From Lachnoclostridium sp. (GTDB lineage: Bacteria; Bacillota; Clostridia; Lachnospirales; Lachnospiraceae): a DNA stretch of 5,234 nucleotides. A program made the position numbers and the translations under genes. Of the stretch, positions 1 through 5,234 are shown one piece after another; the stretch's first letter is position 1, and the number at the start of each line of letters is the position of its first letter. Below the pieces are notes generated by a model. That model ran no database searches and was not told the origin of the DNA. It saw nothing but the letters and a program-made list of their open reading frames with translations. Where the stretch lies: NCBI GenBank assembly GCA_003445895.1, contig DMCD01000280.1, forward strand, positions 1-5,234, in the 5' to 3' direction.

Positions 1-116
1 GAGCCGCTGCGGCCCATGATAAAGACGAACTCGCCGTCCTGTATCGTAATATTAATATCCTTCAGCGCCCTGGAGCCCTGCTTATAAACCTTGTTTACAT
101 TTTCCAGTCTGATCAT
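1..116 (-). CDS. ftsE: FtsE-like ABC transporter ATP-binding protein, N-terminal fragment
   Basis: Only the first 38 codons are present; the gene runs off the low-coordinate edge. FtsE is the cytoplasmic ATPase that pairs with membrane protein FtsX to control peptidoglycan hydrolases during division or elongation. Seen: a start MIRLENVNKVYKQG, then AL-x-DI, then GEFVFIMGRSGS, which enters the Walker A P-loop (GxSGxGKS/T); the Lys and Ser/Thr fall outside. The GEFVF strand before the P-loop is typical of FtsE, but MacB/LolD-type ATPases start similarly, so the family is likely rather than certain. The ATG at 116-114 shares one base with the TGA of the upstream regulator (TGATG). The nearest Shine-Dalgarno-like run, GGAGAA at 134-129, lies 12 nt before the ATG, rather far, so termination-reinitiation coupling is likely. 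An FtsX gene would be expected next, outside the window. Confidence 0.75.
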   Translation of the reverse strand, partial: MIRLENVNKVYKQGSRALKDINITIQDGEFVFIMGRSG

Positions 117-1204
117 CAGTAATCCAGATTCTCCATATACTTCATGTACTTCACAACCATCAGCGCAATCTTGAAGGTAATGGCGTCCTCAAATACCCTG
201 AGGTCCAGCCCCGTCGTCTTCTGCAGCTTGTCCAGCCGGTACACCAGGGTGTTCCGGTGAATATAGAGCTGCCTGGAGGTTTCCGACACGTTCAGGCTGT
301 TCTCAAAGAACTTGTTGATGGTCGTCAGGGTCTCTTCATCGAACTCATCCGGCGACTTGCCGTCGAAAATCTCCCGGATGAACATCCGGCACAGCGGCAT
401 GGGCAGCTGATAGATCAGGCGGCCGATACCGAGGCGGCTGTAGGCCACCACGTTCTTTTCGCTGTAGAAGATCTTTCCCACGTCCAGGGCCATCTTGGCT
501 TCCTTGTAGGAACGGGAGACATCCTTGATTTCGCCCACCACGGTGCCGAAGGCCACATTTGCCTTTATTCCGTTCTCCGGGCTCAGCATATCCACGATGG
601 TCTGCGCCACGCTCTCCAGGTCGTCGCAGTCTTCCTCCGGCCGCACTTCCCGCACCAGAATGATATTCTTCTCATCCACTGCCGTGATGAAATCCTGGGT
701 CTTTGCGGTGAAAAAGCTCCGGACCGCCTCCAGTGCGTTCATGTCCCGCTCCTGGTGCGGTTCAATGATAAATACAACCCGGCGCACGTTGGTCTCGATA
801 TGGAGCTTCTTCGCCCGGTTGTAAATGTCCACCAGAAGGAGGTTGTCCAGCAGGAGATTCTTGATGAAATTATCCCGGTCGAACCGCTCCTTGTAGGCGA
901 CCAGGAGGTTCTGGAACTGGAACACCGCCATCTTGCCGATCATGTAGATATCGTCCCTCTCGCCCTTTACGAGGAGGATGTATTCCAGCTGCTGCTCGTC
1001 AAAAACCTTGAAAAACTGATATCCCTGTACGACCTGGCTGTCCGCCTCAGAATCCACAAACGCCAGGATGGCCTTCTCATACTCCTCCGTCCCGGTAAAG
1101 GTGGACGCCAGGGGTTTTCCCTCCGTATCGCAGATGCAGAAGTCCACCCGGCTGATTTCCTTTAATCCGTCCAGATTCGTCTGAAGTATCTGATTTGAAA
1201 TCAT
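116..1204 (-). CDS. CdaR/PucR-type helix-turn-helix transcription regulator
   Basis: Protein of 362 residues. Known of the family: cytoplasmic DNA-binding regulators that respond to small ligands (sugar diacids and glycerate for CdaR, purines for PucR). Seen: an N-terminal sensory region about residues 1-105, with VDFCICDTEGKPLAS near 20-34 resembling the PAS-like diacid-recognition fold; a GGDEF-like (nucleotide-binding-fold, not cyclase) middle about 140-250, ending in the recognisable SYKEAKMALDVG; and a C-terminal PucR-type HTH about 295-350 with LNVSETSRQLYIHRNTLVYR, where HRNTLVYRL is the recognition-helix signature. No transmembrane segment. The start is supported by GGGAGAGA at 1215-1208, six bases before the ATG. 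The TGA stop (118-116) overlaps the ftsE ATG, so the two are cotranslated. The ligand is unknown; a role in tuning ftsEX is inferred from position only, and autoregulation or a distant target is equally possible. Confidence 0.9.
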   Translation of the reverse strand: MISNQILQTNLDGLKEISRVDFCICDTEGKPLASTFTGTEEYEKAILAFVDSEADSQVVQGYQFFKVFDEQQLEYILLVKGERDDIYMIGKMAVFQFQNLLVAYKERFDRDNFIKNLLLDNLLLVDIYNRAKKLHIETNVRRVVFIIEPHQERDMNALEAVRSFFTAKTQDFITAVDEKNIILVREVRPEEDCDDLESVAQTIVDMLSPENGIKANVAFGTVVGEIKDVSRSYKEAKMALDVGKIFYSEKNVVAYSRLGIGRLIYQLPMPLCRMFIREIFDGKSPDEFDEETLTTINKFFENSLNVSETSRQLYIHRNTLVYRLDKLQKTTGLDLRVFEDAITFKIALMVVKYMKYMENLDY

Positions 1205-1216
1205 TGCTCTCTCCCG

Positions 1217-1256
1217 TTTCTTTATGCCGATTTCTTTATGCCGATTTCCTTATCCG
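1217..1256. repeat. 14-nt tandem repeat, two perfect copies plus one degenerate
   Basis: Plus-strand TTTCTTTATGCCGA occurs perfectly at 1217-1230 and again at 1231-1244. A third, imperfect copy (TTTCCTTATCCG, one substitution and one deletion) at 1245-1256 contains the last codons and stop of the CvfB-like gene. Each copy carries TAA on the minus strand (1252-1250, 1238-1236, 1224-1222), and because 14 is not a multiple of three these fall in three different reading frames. It fills nearly all of the 45-nt spacer before the regulator; the ribosome binding site at 1215-1208 lies just outside it. Confidence 0.9.
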
Positions 1257-2089
1257 TTTTTCTTTCTTATGCTTGTTTCCGTAATCTCGATGCGGCCCGC
1301 CTTGAGCAGGTGGCCCACCGCCCGCTTGAATGCGTTCTTGCTGAGGTTAAACTCTCTGCGGATGACCTCCGGGCTTACCCGGTCGTTGAAGGGCAGCACG
1401 CCGGCGTATTCCTCAATCACCCGCATCACCATCTCCGCGTCGGTATCCATCTGCATCCAGGCCTTCTCCCGGGGCGAGAGGTCCAGCTTTCCGTCCTCTC
1501 TGACCCGCATGACCCTGGCGCGGATCACATCGCCCGGCGCAAAGTTCTCATAGACCTCGGACCGGGGGATCAGGCCGAAATAGCGGTCATCCACCGCCAC
1601 GAATACGCCCATGTCCTCATTGACCTCATACACTCTTCCCTCGACCTTATCCTCCTTTTTATAGGGGGACTCTGCCGAAAGGTAGGGGTATACCTTCATG
1701 GTCGCCGCCAGACGGCCGCTCTTGTCAATATACAGTGCCACCAGGCATTCCTCGCCGATGCGCACCGGATGATTCTGCTCTTTGAAGGGAAGCAGGAGCT
1801 CCTTCTCCAGGCCCATATCCAGAAAGGCGCCGATCTTCGTCACATCGGAAACCTTAAGGATCGCACACTCTCCCTTCCGGATCTTCGGCGTGTTTGTCGT
1901 GGCAATCAGCCGGTCTTTGGAATCCCGGTATATGAATACGTTAATCCTGTCTCCCACGGCCGCCGTCTCGGGCACCTGCTTTGCGGGAAGGAGAACCGAT
2001 TCCTCCGAATCCGCCTTCTCGGCGAGGAATACGCCGAATTCCTTCTTCCGCACAATTTCCAGTTCCTGCATTTCTCCTAATTTTATCAT
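1250..2089 (-). CDS. cvfB: CvfB/YitL-family S1 RNA-binding protein
   Basis: Protein of 279 residues, the usual length for CvfB (conserved virulence factor B of Staphylococcus aureus; YitL in Bacillus). Family knowledge: a cytoplasmic RNA-binding protein with three S1-type OB folds and a winged-helix C-terminus that affects expression of other genes after transcription. Seen: OB fold 1 about 3-65, OB fold 2 about 70-132 (VSDVTKIGAFLDMGLEKELL is typical S1), OB fold 3 about 147-208 (VEGRVYEVNEDMGVFVAVDD and then LIPRSEV), and a winged helix about 213-275 (SPEVIRREFNLSKNAFKRAV, GHLLKAGRIEI). ATG at 2089 is preferred: GGAAGG at 2101-2096 sits 6 nt upstream. An internal ATG at 2071 has AGGAG only 2 nt before it, and using it would trim the first strand. 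It begins 29 nt after the thioesterase stop, so it is probably in the same operon. The 3' end lies inside a tandem repeat. Confidence 0.92.
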   Translation of the reverse strand: MIKLGEMQELEIVRKKEFGVFLAEKADSEESVLLPAKQVPETAAVGDRINVFIYRDSKDRLIATTNTPKIRKGECAILKVSDVTKIGAFLDMGLEKELLLPFKEQNHPVRIGEECLVALYIDKSGRLAATMKVYPYLSAESPYKKEDKVEGRVYEVNEDMGVFVAVDDRYFGLIPRSEVYENFAPGDVIRARVMRVREDGKLDLSPREKAWMQMDTDAEMVMRVIEEYAGVLPFNDRVSPEVIRREFNLSKNAFKRAVGHLLKAGRIEITETSIRKKNG

Positions 2090-2095
2090 GTTGTA

Positions 2096-2101
2096 CCTTC
2101 C
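2096..2101 (-). promoter_or_regulatory. Ribosome binding site of the CvfB-like gene
   Basis: GGAAGG on the minus strand, six bases before the ATG at 2089. It decides the start in favour of the first Met rather than the seventh. It lies in the 29-nt gap after the thioesterase stop, which is too short for an independent promoter plus leader. Confidence 0.6.
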
Positions 2102-2118
2102 GTTCTGAATTCAACTGT

Positions 2119-2829
2119 CTAATGCCCCGTGAGCATTATATTTGCATAAGCTTCTCCCGCTTCGCTCTTAAGGGACACCACATATCCGTCCCCCGTCTTT
2201 GCCGCCAGTGGAAATATCACATCCCCCAGCTTCGCAGCCTTGCGGTATTCCGCGCAGATCCGGAATATCCGGAAATCCTCCGGCAGACATTCCCTTGCCA
2301 TCTCGACATACTGCGCATTGTTTACATGGTGATTGGTATCCAGGTGATGGGGCATGACCGTCACCGGATCACACTCTTCCCCCATATCCGGAATGCGGAT
2401 TTTGCCCGGCTTCTCCGGCATGTCCAGCCGTTCCTCCAAAGACCCGTAGGGAGCGGTCTCCTCCTCCGGCGCCTTGATCGGCGCCCCGGTGTCCGTATCC
2501 ACATAAAACCAGACGGACTCCGCGCGGACCAGATACTCTCCCGATTCGTCCTGAATCGTAAAATTACGGTATCCGAAGATACCCCGGAACCGGTTGGGCC
2601 AGGTGGAAATCCGGATTCTCTCTCCCAGCACCGGCATCCGGTCGATGACGATATTCCAGGAGTAGACAAACCACGCCCGGTGCAGTCCGGCCAGATGGCG
2701 GACTCCCACGCCGGCGTCCTCCGACTGAAACCCCGAACAGTCCTGCAGATAGTTCATCATTCCCTGTATGGACAGGGTCCCGTCTTCTTCTGTCTCGCTG
2801 AAACGGACCCGGCTGTCAAAACTGTACAT
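2119..2829 (-). CDS. Acyl-ACP thioesterase (FatA/FatB-like, double hotdog)
   Basis: Protein of 236 residues. It should hydrolyse acyl-acyl-carrier protein to free fatty acid and ACP in the cytoplasm, ending chain extension in type II fatty acid synthesis. Seen: N-terminal hotdog about 1-125 (YSFDSRVRFSETEEDG, then NYLQDCSGFQSED, then W-x-YVDTDTG), and C-terminal hotdog about 150-236 with DTNHHVNNAQYVEMA, matching the DxNxHVNN signature: Asp164, Asn166 and His168. The second-site acid in AEYRK (Glu194) is also present, so all residues implicated in plant FatB catalysis are kept. Length fits bacterial members, which lack the plant transit peptide. The open frame extends upstream to an ATG at 2898, but ATG 2829 is chosen: AAAAGGAA at 2846-2839 lies 9 nt before it, the family N-terminus begins here, and 2898 lies between the -35 and -10 of the promoter. 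Chain-length preference cannot be read. Confidence 0.92.
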   Translation of the reverse strand: MYSFDSRVRFSETEEDGTLSIQGMMNYLQDCSGFQSEDAGVGVRHLAGLHRAWFVYSWNIVIDRMPVLGERIRISTWPNRFRGIFGYRNFTIQDESGEYLVRAESVWFYVDTDTGAPIKAPEEETAPYGSLEERLDMPEKPGKIRIPDMGEECDPVTVMPHHLDTNHHVNNAQYVEMARECLPEDFRIFRICAEYRKAAKLGDVIFPLAAKTGDGYVVSLKSEAGEAYANIMLTGH

Positions 2830-2838
2830 AACCACGCG

Positions 2839-2846
2839 TTCCTTTT
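2839..2846 (-). promoter_or_regulatory. Ribosome binding site that sets the thioesterase start
   Basis: AAAAGGAA on the minus strand with its GGAA nine bases before the ATG at 2829. No comparable site precedes the alternative upstream ATG at 2898. This, with the promoter position, favours the 236-residue protein over a 259-residue one. Confidence 0.65.
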
Positions 2847-2877
2847 CTGTTACTTTTGCAACAAAACATACCACTTT

Positions 2878-2906
2878 ATTATAGCGGTCTTTATACACGT
2901 TGTCTA
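2878..2906 (-). promoter_or_regulatory. Sigma-A-type promoter (P2) for the thioesterase operon
   Basis: Minus-strand -35 TAGACA (2906-2901, five of six matches to TTGACA), exactly 17 bases of spacer, then a perfect -10 TATAAT (2883-2878). Transcription would start near 2871, giving a leader of roughly 42 nt before the ATG at 2829. It probably drives thioesterase, cvfB, the CdaR-type regulator and ftsE, since I see no other convincing promoter in the short gaps between them. The -35 sits inside a 21-bp dyad. Confidence 0.75.
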
Positions 2907-2910
2907 TAAA
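2890..2910. promoter_or_regulatory. 21-bp imperfect dyad, candidate operator over the -35 of P2
   Basis: Plus strand TTTATA (2890-2895), 9-nt centre, TATAAA (2905-2910). Around base 2900, eight of ten position pairs are complementary (mismatches only at 2896/2904 and 2899/2901). It covers the -35 hexamer and part of the spacer of the strong promoter and overlaps the -10 of the weaker upstream one, a place where a bound repressor would block both. AT-rich arms of this kind also occur by chance near promoters. It does not resemble the FapR consensus. The binding protein is unknown. Confidence 0.4.
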
Positions 2911-2930
2911 CGAATTGTGAAATTTGTCAA
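2903..2930 (-). promoter_or_regulatory. Possible second promoter (P1), overlapping P2
   Basis: A perfect -35 TTGACA at 2930-2925 is followed after 16 bases by TATAGA at 2908-2903, a four-of-six match to the -10 consensus. Its -10 overlaps the -35 of P2, so the two could not be occupied together. It is weaker than P2 and could be fortuitous. Confidence 0.35.
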
Positions 2931-2942
2931 AATGTCCAAATC

Positions 2943-2960
2943 CGGGTATTTTCGTACCCG
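2943..2960 (-). terminator. Small hairpin after the HAAS gene, weak terminator candidate
   Basis: Minus-strand CGGGTA (2960-2955), six-base loop CGAAAA, TACCCG (2948-2943): a perfect six-pair stem 10 nt after the HAAS-gene stop. The following bases GATTTGGACATTTTG are only moderately T-rich with no unbroken T run, so termination would be leaky. An alternative small stem CCGC-AAA-GCGG at 2958-2968 overlaps it. Its place between the end of one unit and the promoter of the next fits a terminator; the sequence alone is weak support. Confidence 0.35.
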
Positions 2961-2970
2961 CAAAGCGGCG

Positions 2971-3516
2971 TTACATTCTCCGGATCAGAGAATACAGAAG
3001 CACAAAAAGAAGAATCGGGCCCGCATAGCGGATGAGCAGCGCAAAAATACCGCCCATCAGCGCAAACAGCAGCACCAGAATAAGCACACAGACCGCCGCG
3101 ATGCCGAACCGGACGTACCATTTGCTGGTATCAATATAGTGGATTTCCGGACCATTTTCCCGGGTTGTCTCTCCATAGCGGGAAGAATTTCCCTCCTCCC
3201 GGTTCTGTGTGCCCCCGTTTGTCCCCGTATTGGTATAATCGTGGCGGTATCCGCCGTCCTTTCCGCCGTGGTCCGTCGGATCGCTGTCATAGCCTTCCGG
3301 GGAAGCGTCCACGCCGGCCTCCACGCTCTGCAGAATGGTCCGGGCAATCAGCCTTGCATCTCCCAGCTCCGCCAGAACCGCATCGTCATCACGCCCCAGT
3401 GCATTCTGCTCCCTGAAATAATTCTCATAATAACGCAGGTTATCCCGGACCGCCGAGGGAGAAATCTCTCCCTCCAGCGTTTCCTGAAGCTCCTGCAGAA
3501 ATTCCTGTCTGCTCAC
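2971..3516 (-). CDS. HAAS/DUF1700-domain membrane protein
   Basis: Protein of 181 residues starting at GTG. Seen: an N-terminal helical HAAS-like domain about 1-65 (SRQEFLQELQETLEGEISPS, then YYENYFREQ, then LAELGDARLIARTIL), matching the short domain found in Firmicutes membrane proteins; a polar, low-complexity Gly/Asp/Asn/Thr linker about 70-125, probably disordered; and a hydrophobic region about 136-178 long enough for two closely spaced membrane helices, ending in basic RRM. There is no signal peptide, so the HAAS domain is presumably cytoplasmic. The function of the family is poorly known; members often neighbour PadR-type regulators, but none is visible here. The Shine-Dalgarno AAGGAG (3527-3522) lies 5 nt before GTG and overlaps the TAA of the phosphatase gene, so the two genes are coupled. 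Any link to gluconeogenesis is unproven. Confidence 0.85.
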   Translation of the reverse strand: MSRQEFLQELQETLEGEISPSAVRDNLRYYENYFREQNALGRDDDAVLAELGDARLIARTILQSVEAGVDASPEGYDSDPTDHGGKDGGYRHDYTNTGTNGGTQNREEGNSSRYGETTRENGPEIHYIDTSKWYVRFGIAAVCVLILVLLFALMGGIFALLIRYAGPILLFVLLYSLIRRM

Positions 3517-3521
3517 GCCCG

Positions 3522-3528
3522 CTCCTTA
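3522..3528 (-). promoter_or_regulatory. Shine-Dalgarno of the HAAS gene overlapping the fbp stop codon
   Basis: Minus-strand TAAGGAG: TAA (3528-3526) ends the phosphatase gene and AAGGAG (3527-3522) is the ribosome binding site for the GTG at 3516, with 5 nt between. Ribosomes finishing fbp would uncover or reuse this site. It is the main reason to accept the GTG start. Confidence 0.75.
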
Positions 3529-5234
3529 CCTCATCTTTTCACTCAGCGTGCCGTTCCGGTAAGCCTCCATCAGCTCCTTCAGGTCGCTGATTTTCTGCTC
3601 CAGCTCACGCCCTTCATCGGTGTCGGATATCATTACTCTCTGCACCATCTCTTCCGTGATGGTGACCTCCGGCGTCGTTCCGCCGTTTTCATCAAACGGC
3701 TTATGCTTCGCCAGCGCCAGGTGATGGGAATTGTAGATCAGCGCATATCCCGCAAATTCCAGATCCTTTCTGTGGGCTCTGGTGAGGCCGCCGTCGATGA
3801 CGTACAGCATGCCGCCGGCGCGGATCGGAAGCTCCCCGTCCTTCGGGTCTTCCAGCATATGGCCGTTGATGATATGGCGGCTCTCCCCCGGTACCTCGAA
3901 TTCGTCCAGGATCTTTTTGCAGATATCCTCCCGCTCGCTCAGCGCATAATAGGGATTCCGGACCACTTCGGTCTTCTTTTTGTCATCCACAAAGCTGCAC
4001 TCGAAGGTTGTGATCCTGTCGCGGCCGAACAGCGGAGACTTGGGTCCGCAGGAAAGATACCACATCAGGTCCGTCATCACCCGCTTCTCGGGCGTATCCT
4101 CTTCCATATAGCTGGCCTGCAGCACCTTTTTCTCCAGCAGATCCATCAGCTGCTTTCCGGAGGCCGGCTCGCCGGCAAAATCCACGGTCTCGAAGCTGCC
4201 GTCGGGAAGCATGGGGATACATCCGTGATAGAGAAGGTTTCCGTTGCAGGATTTATACATGCTGCCGTTGGTGTACAGGAAGTCCACCTGCCGCCGCAGC
4301 CGCTCACTGTGGGTAAAGGAAGTCTGCAGGGTGCGCAGAAGCTCTTCCTCCGCCGGGGTAAGCTTCAGCGGATCCTCCGGGTCCACCGTCGGGAAGTTTT
4401 TGTCCTGCAGCTTTCTCTTCTTGCCGTCCAGCATCACCGTTCCTGCCGCATAATCAATCTGCTCCAGGAAATTCCGGTGCTCCATGTGGTACTCCGGATG
4501 GCGGCGGATGGTCTGCCCCTCCAGCTTGAACTGCATGATGGTGACGGCCTTGTGCATCTTTGCCGCCAGCATCGGGTCCACCGTATCATAGATATTCTGG
4601 GACAGGTCATGGGGCATGAAGCGCTTACAGGGATCCTTTCCGTATACCTCGGAGGCAAACATGGAAAGGGGTCTTAAGTTGATGCCGTATCCGTCCTCCA
4701 GCTGGTCAAATCCGTTGTAGCTGATGGCAATGCGGAGCACGTTGCAGATGCATACGCGGCTGCCGGCCGCAGCGCCCATCCAGGTGATATCGTGGTTGCC
4801 CCACTGGATATCCACGTCGTGGAAATTCATCAGCTCATCCATCACACGGTCGGCCCGCGGTCCCCGGTCGAAGATATCGCCGATAATATGCAGGCTGTCG
4901 ATGGTGAGATCCCGTATCAGCTTGCAGAGGTCCTGGATAAACAGCTCTTCCACGCCGGTCTCCAGGATGGTGGCCAGAATCTCATTGAAATACGCCTGTT
5001 TGTCGGGATCCGAATAGTCCATCCAGAGGGTCTCGGAGATGATGCCCGCAAAGCTCTGGGGAAGCTTTTCCCGGACCTTCGCCCTGGAGTACTTGGAAGA
5101 GATGGCCCGGCAGACGGTCACCAGCCGGTAAATTGAGGTTTTCTGCCAGTCCTCGTTATACTCTCCCGCCCGCTTCAGCTGCCGTATCGTCCGACGGGGA
5201 TAATAGATCAGCTTTGCCAGGGCCTCCTCATCGG
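3526..5234 (-). CDS. fbp: Fructose-1,6-bisphosphatase class III, 5' end outside window
   Basis: Hydrolyses fructose 1,6-bisphosphate to fructose 6-phosphate in the cytoplasm, the one-way step of gluconeogenesis; class III is the Firmicutes type, a metal-dependent calcineurin-like phosphoesterase. The frame stays open to the window edge (568 codons seen). The family is roughly 640-670 residues, so about 80-100 N-terminal residues are missing. Reading upstream of the in-frame GTG at 5121 gives LIYYPRRTIRQLKRAGEY and DWQKTSIYRL, clearly family sequence, so GTG 5121 is an internal Val, not a start. Metal motifs seen: GDIFDRG at 4881-4861, GNHD at 4800-4789, the YHGC His near 4227, and INGH at 3870-3859. 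The stretch after INGH (about 3858-3790) looks unlike the members I remember. The C-terminus is a charged helix ending SEKMR. TAA overlaps the ribosome binding site of the HAAS gene. Confidence 0.95.
   Translation of the reverse strand, partial: DEEALAKLIYYPRRTIRQLKRAGEYNEDWQKTSIYRLVTVCRAISSKYSRAKVREKLPQSFAGIISETLWMDYSDPDKQAYFNEILATILETGVEELFIQDLCKLIRDLTIDSLHIIGDIFDRGPRADRVMDELMNFHDVDIQWGNHDITWMGAAAGSRVCICNVLRIAISYNGFDQLEDGYGINLRPLSMFASEVYGKDPCKRFMPHDLSQNIYDTVDPMLAAKMHKAVTIMQFKLEGQTIRRHPEYHMEHRNFLEQIDYAAGTVMLDGKKRKLQDKNFPTVDPEDPLKLTPAEEELLRTLQTSFTHSERLRRQVDFLYTNGSMYKSCNGNLLYHGCIPMLPDGSFETVDFAGEPASGKQLMDLLEKKVLQASYMEEDTPEKRVMTDLMWYLSCGPKSPLFGRDRITTFECSFVDDKKKTEVVRNPYYALSEREDICKKILDEFEVPGESRHIINGHMLEDPKDGELPIRAGGMLYVIDGGLTRAHRKDLEFAGYALIYNSHHLALAKHKPFDENGGTTPEVTITEEMVQRVMISDTDEGRELEQKISDLKELMEAYRNGTLSEKMR

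Noticed and set aside
257..1165. 302-codon open frame on the plus strand
   Set aside because: Antisense shadow of the CdaR/PucR-type regulator, whose own frame has clear domains, a good ribosome binding site and a tight fit to its neighbours.
1205..1249. Separate promoter for the regulator-ftsE pair in the 45-nt spacer
   Set aside because: The spacer is nearly all tandem repeat plus ribosome binding site; the CATAAA-like stretches are repeat units and have no -35 at proper spacing that I can see.
1238..2080. 280-codon open frame on the plus strand
   Set aside because: Mirrors the CvfB-like gene almost end to end; the minus-strand frame encodes recognisable S1 folds, the plus-strand frame nothing recognisable.
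2361..2669. 102-codon minus-strand open frame inside the thioesterase gene
   Set aside because: Out-of-frame shadow, Arg/Ser/Gly-rich, with no recognisable domain.
2830..2898. Upstream ATG at 2898 as the thioesterase start (23 extra residues)
   Set aside because: It lies between the -35 and -10 of the best promoter, upstream of the expected transcript start, has no ribosome binding site, and the extra residues do not match the family N-terminus. It would be usable only from the weaker P1, and then with almost no leader.
2830..2970. Riboswitch or structured leader before the thioesterase
   Set aside because: The predicted leader is only about 42 nt and I see no conserved aptamer-like pairing; the rest of the gap is taken by promoter elements and a short hairpin.
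1981..4677. 898-codon open frame on the plus strand
   Set aside because: It runs antisense through four well-recognised minus-strand genes and across the promoter region, with a composition rich in His, Arg, Leu and Ile typical of an antisense shadow. It has no recognisable domain.
3526..5121. GTG at 5121 as the fructose bisphosphatase start
   Set aside because: The frame continues upstream without a stop and reads as family sequence to the window edge, so this GTG is an internal Val codon.
4792..5136. 114-codon open frame on the plus strand
   Set aside because: Antisense to the conserved metal-binding core of fructose-1,6-bisphosphatase.

Overview
The window is a compact, single-direction stretch of a G+C-moderate to G+C-rich (above 50 % by eye) Gram-positive chromosome. 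Every gene I can support is read from the minus strand. The gene content points to the Clostridia, most likely Lachnospiraceae: a class III (Firmicutes-type) fructose-1,6-bisphosphatase, a CvfB/YitL-type S1 protein, a HAAS/DUF1700 membrane protein, a bacterial FatA-like acyl-ACP thioesterase, and a CdaR/PucR-type regulator directly upstream of an FtsE-like ATPase. The family-level placement is inference; genus cannot be read from this sequence.

Layout in transcription order, from high to low coordinates. (1) 5234-3526: fructose-1,6-bisphosphatase, 5' end outside the window. (2) 3516-2971: a small HAAS-domain membrane protein starting at GTG, whose Shine-Dalgarno overlaps the phosphatase stop codon. 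(3) 2970-2830: the only real intergenic region, holding a small hairpin, one good sigma-A-type promoter, a weaker overlapping promoter, and a 21-bp dyad over the -35 of the good promoter. (4) 2829-2119: acyl-ACP thioesterase. (5) 2089-1250: CvfB-like RNA-binding protein. (6) 1249-1205: a short spacer with a 14-nt tandem repeat. (7) 1204-116: CdaR/PucR-type transcription regulator. (8) 116-1: start of an FtsE-like ABC ATPase, overlapping the regulator stop by one base and running out of the window.

There appear to be two transcription units. fbp plus the HAAS gene belong together by translational coupling. Thioesterase, cvfB, regulator and ftsE (gaps of 29 nt, 45 nt and a 1-nt overlap) probably form a second operon led by the promoter near 2878-2906. 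If so, membrane-lipid acyl release, an RNA-binding regulator, a ligand-responsive transcription factor and the FtsEX cell-wall-hydrolase control module share one message.

I see no mobile element, CRISPR array, tRNA, rRNA or phage gene. The content is ordinary core genome. The points most worth a second look are the promoter/dyad arrangement before the thioesterase, the repeat that puts stop codons in all three frames after cvfB, and the HAAS gene without a PadR partner in view.
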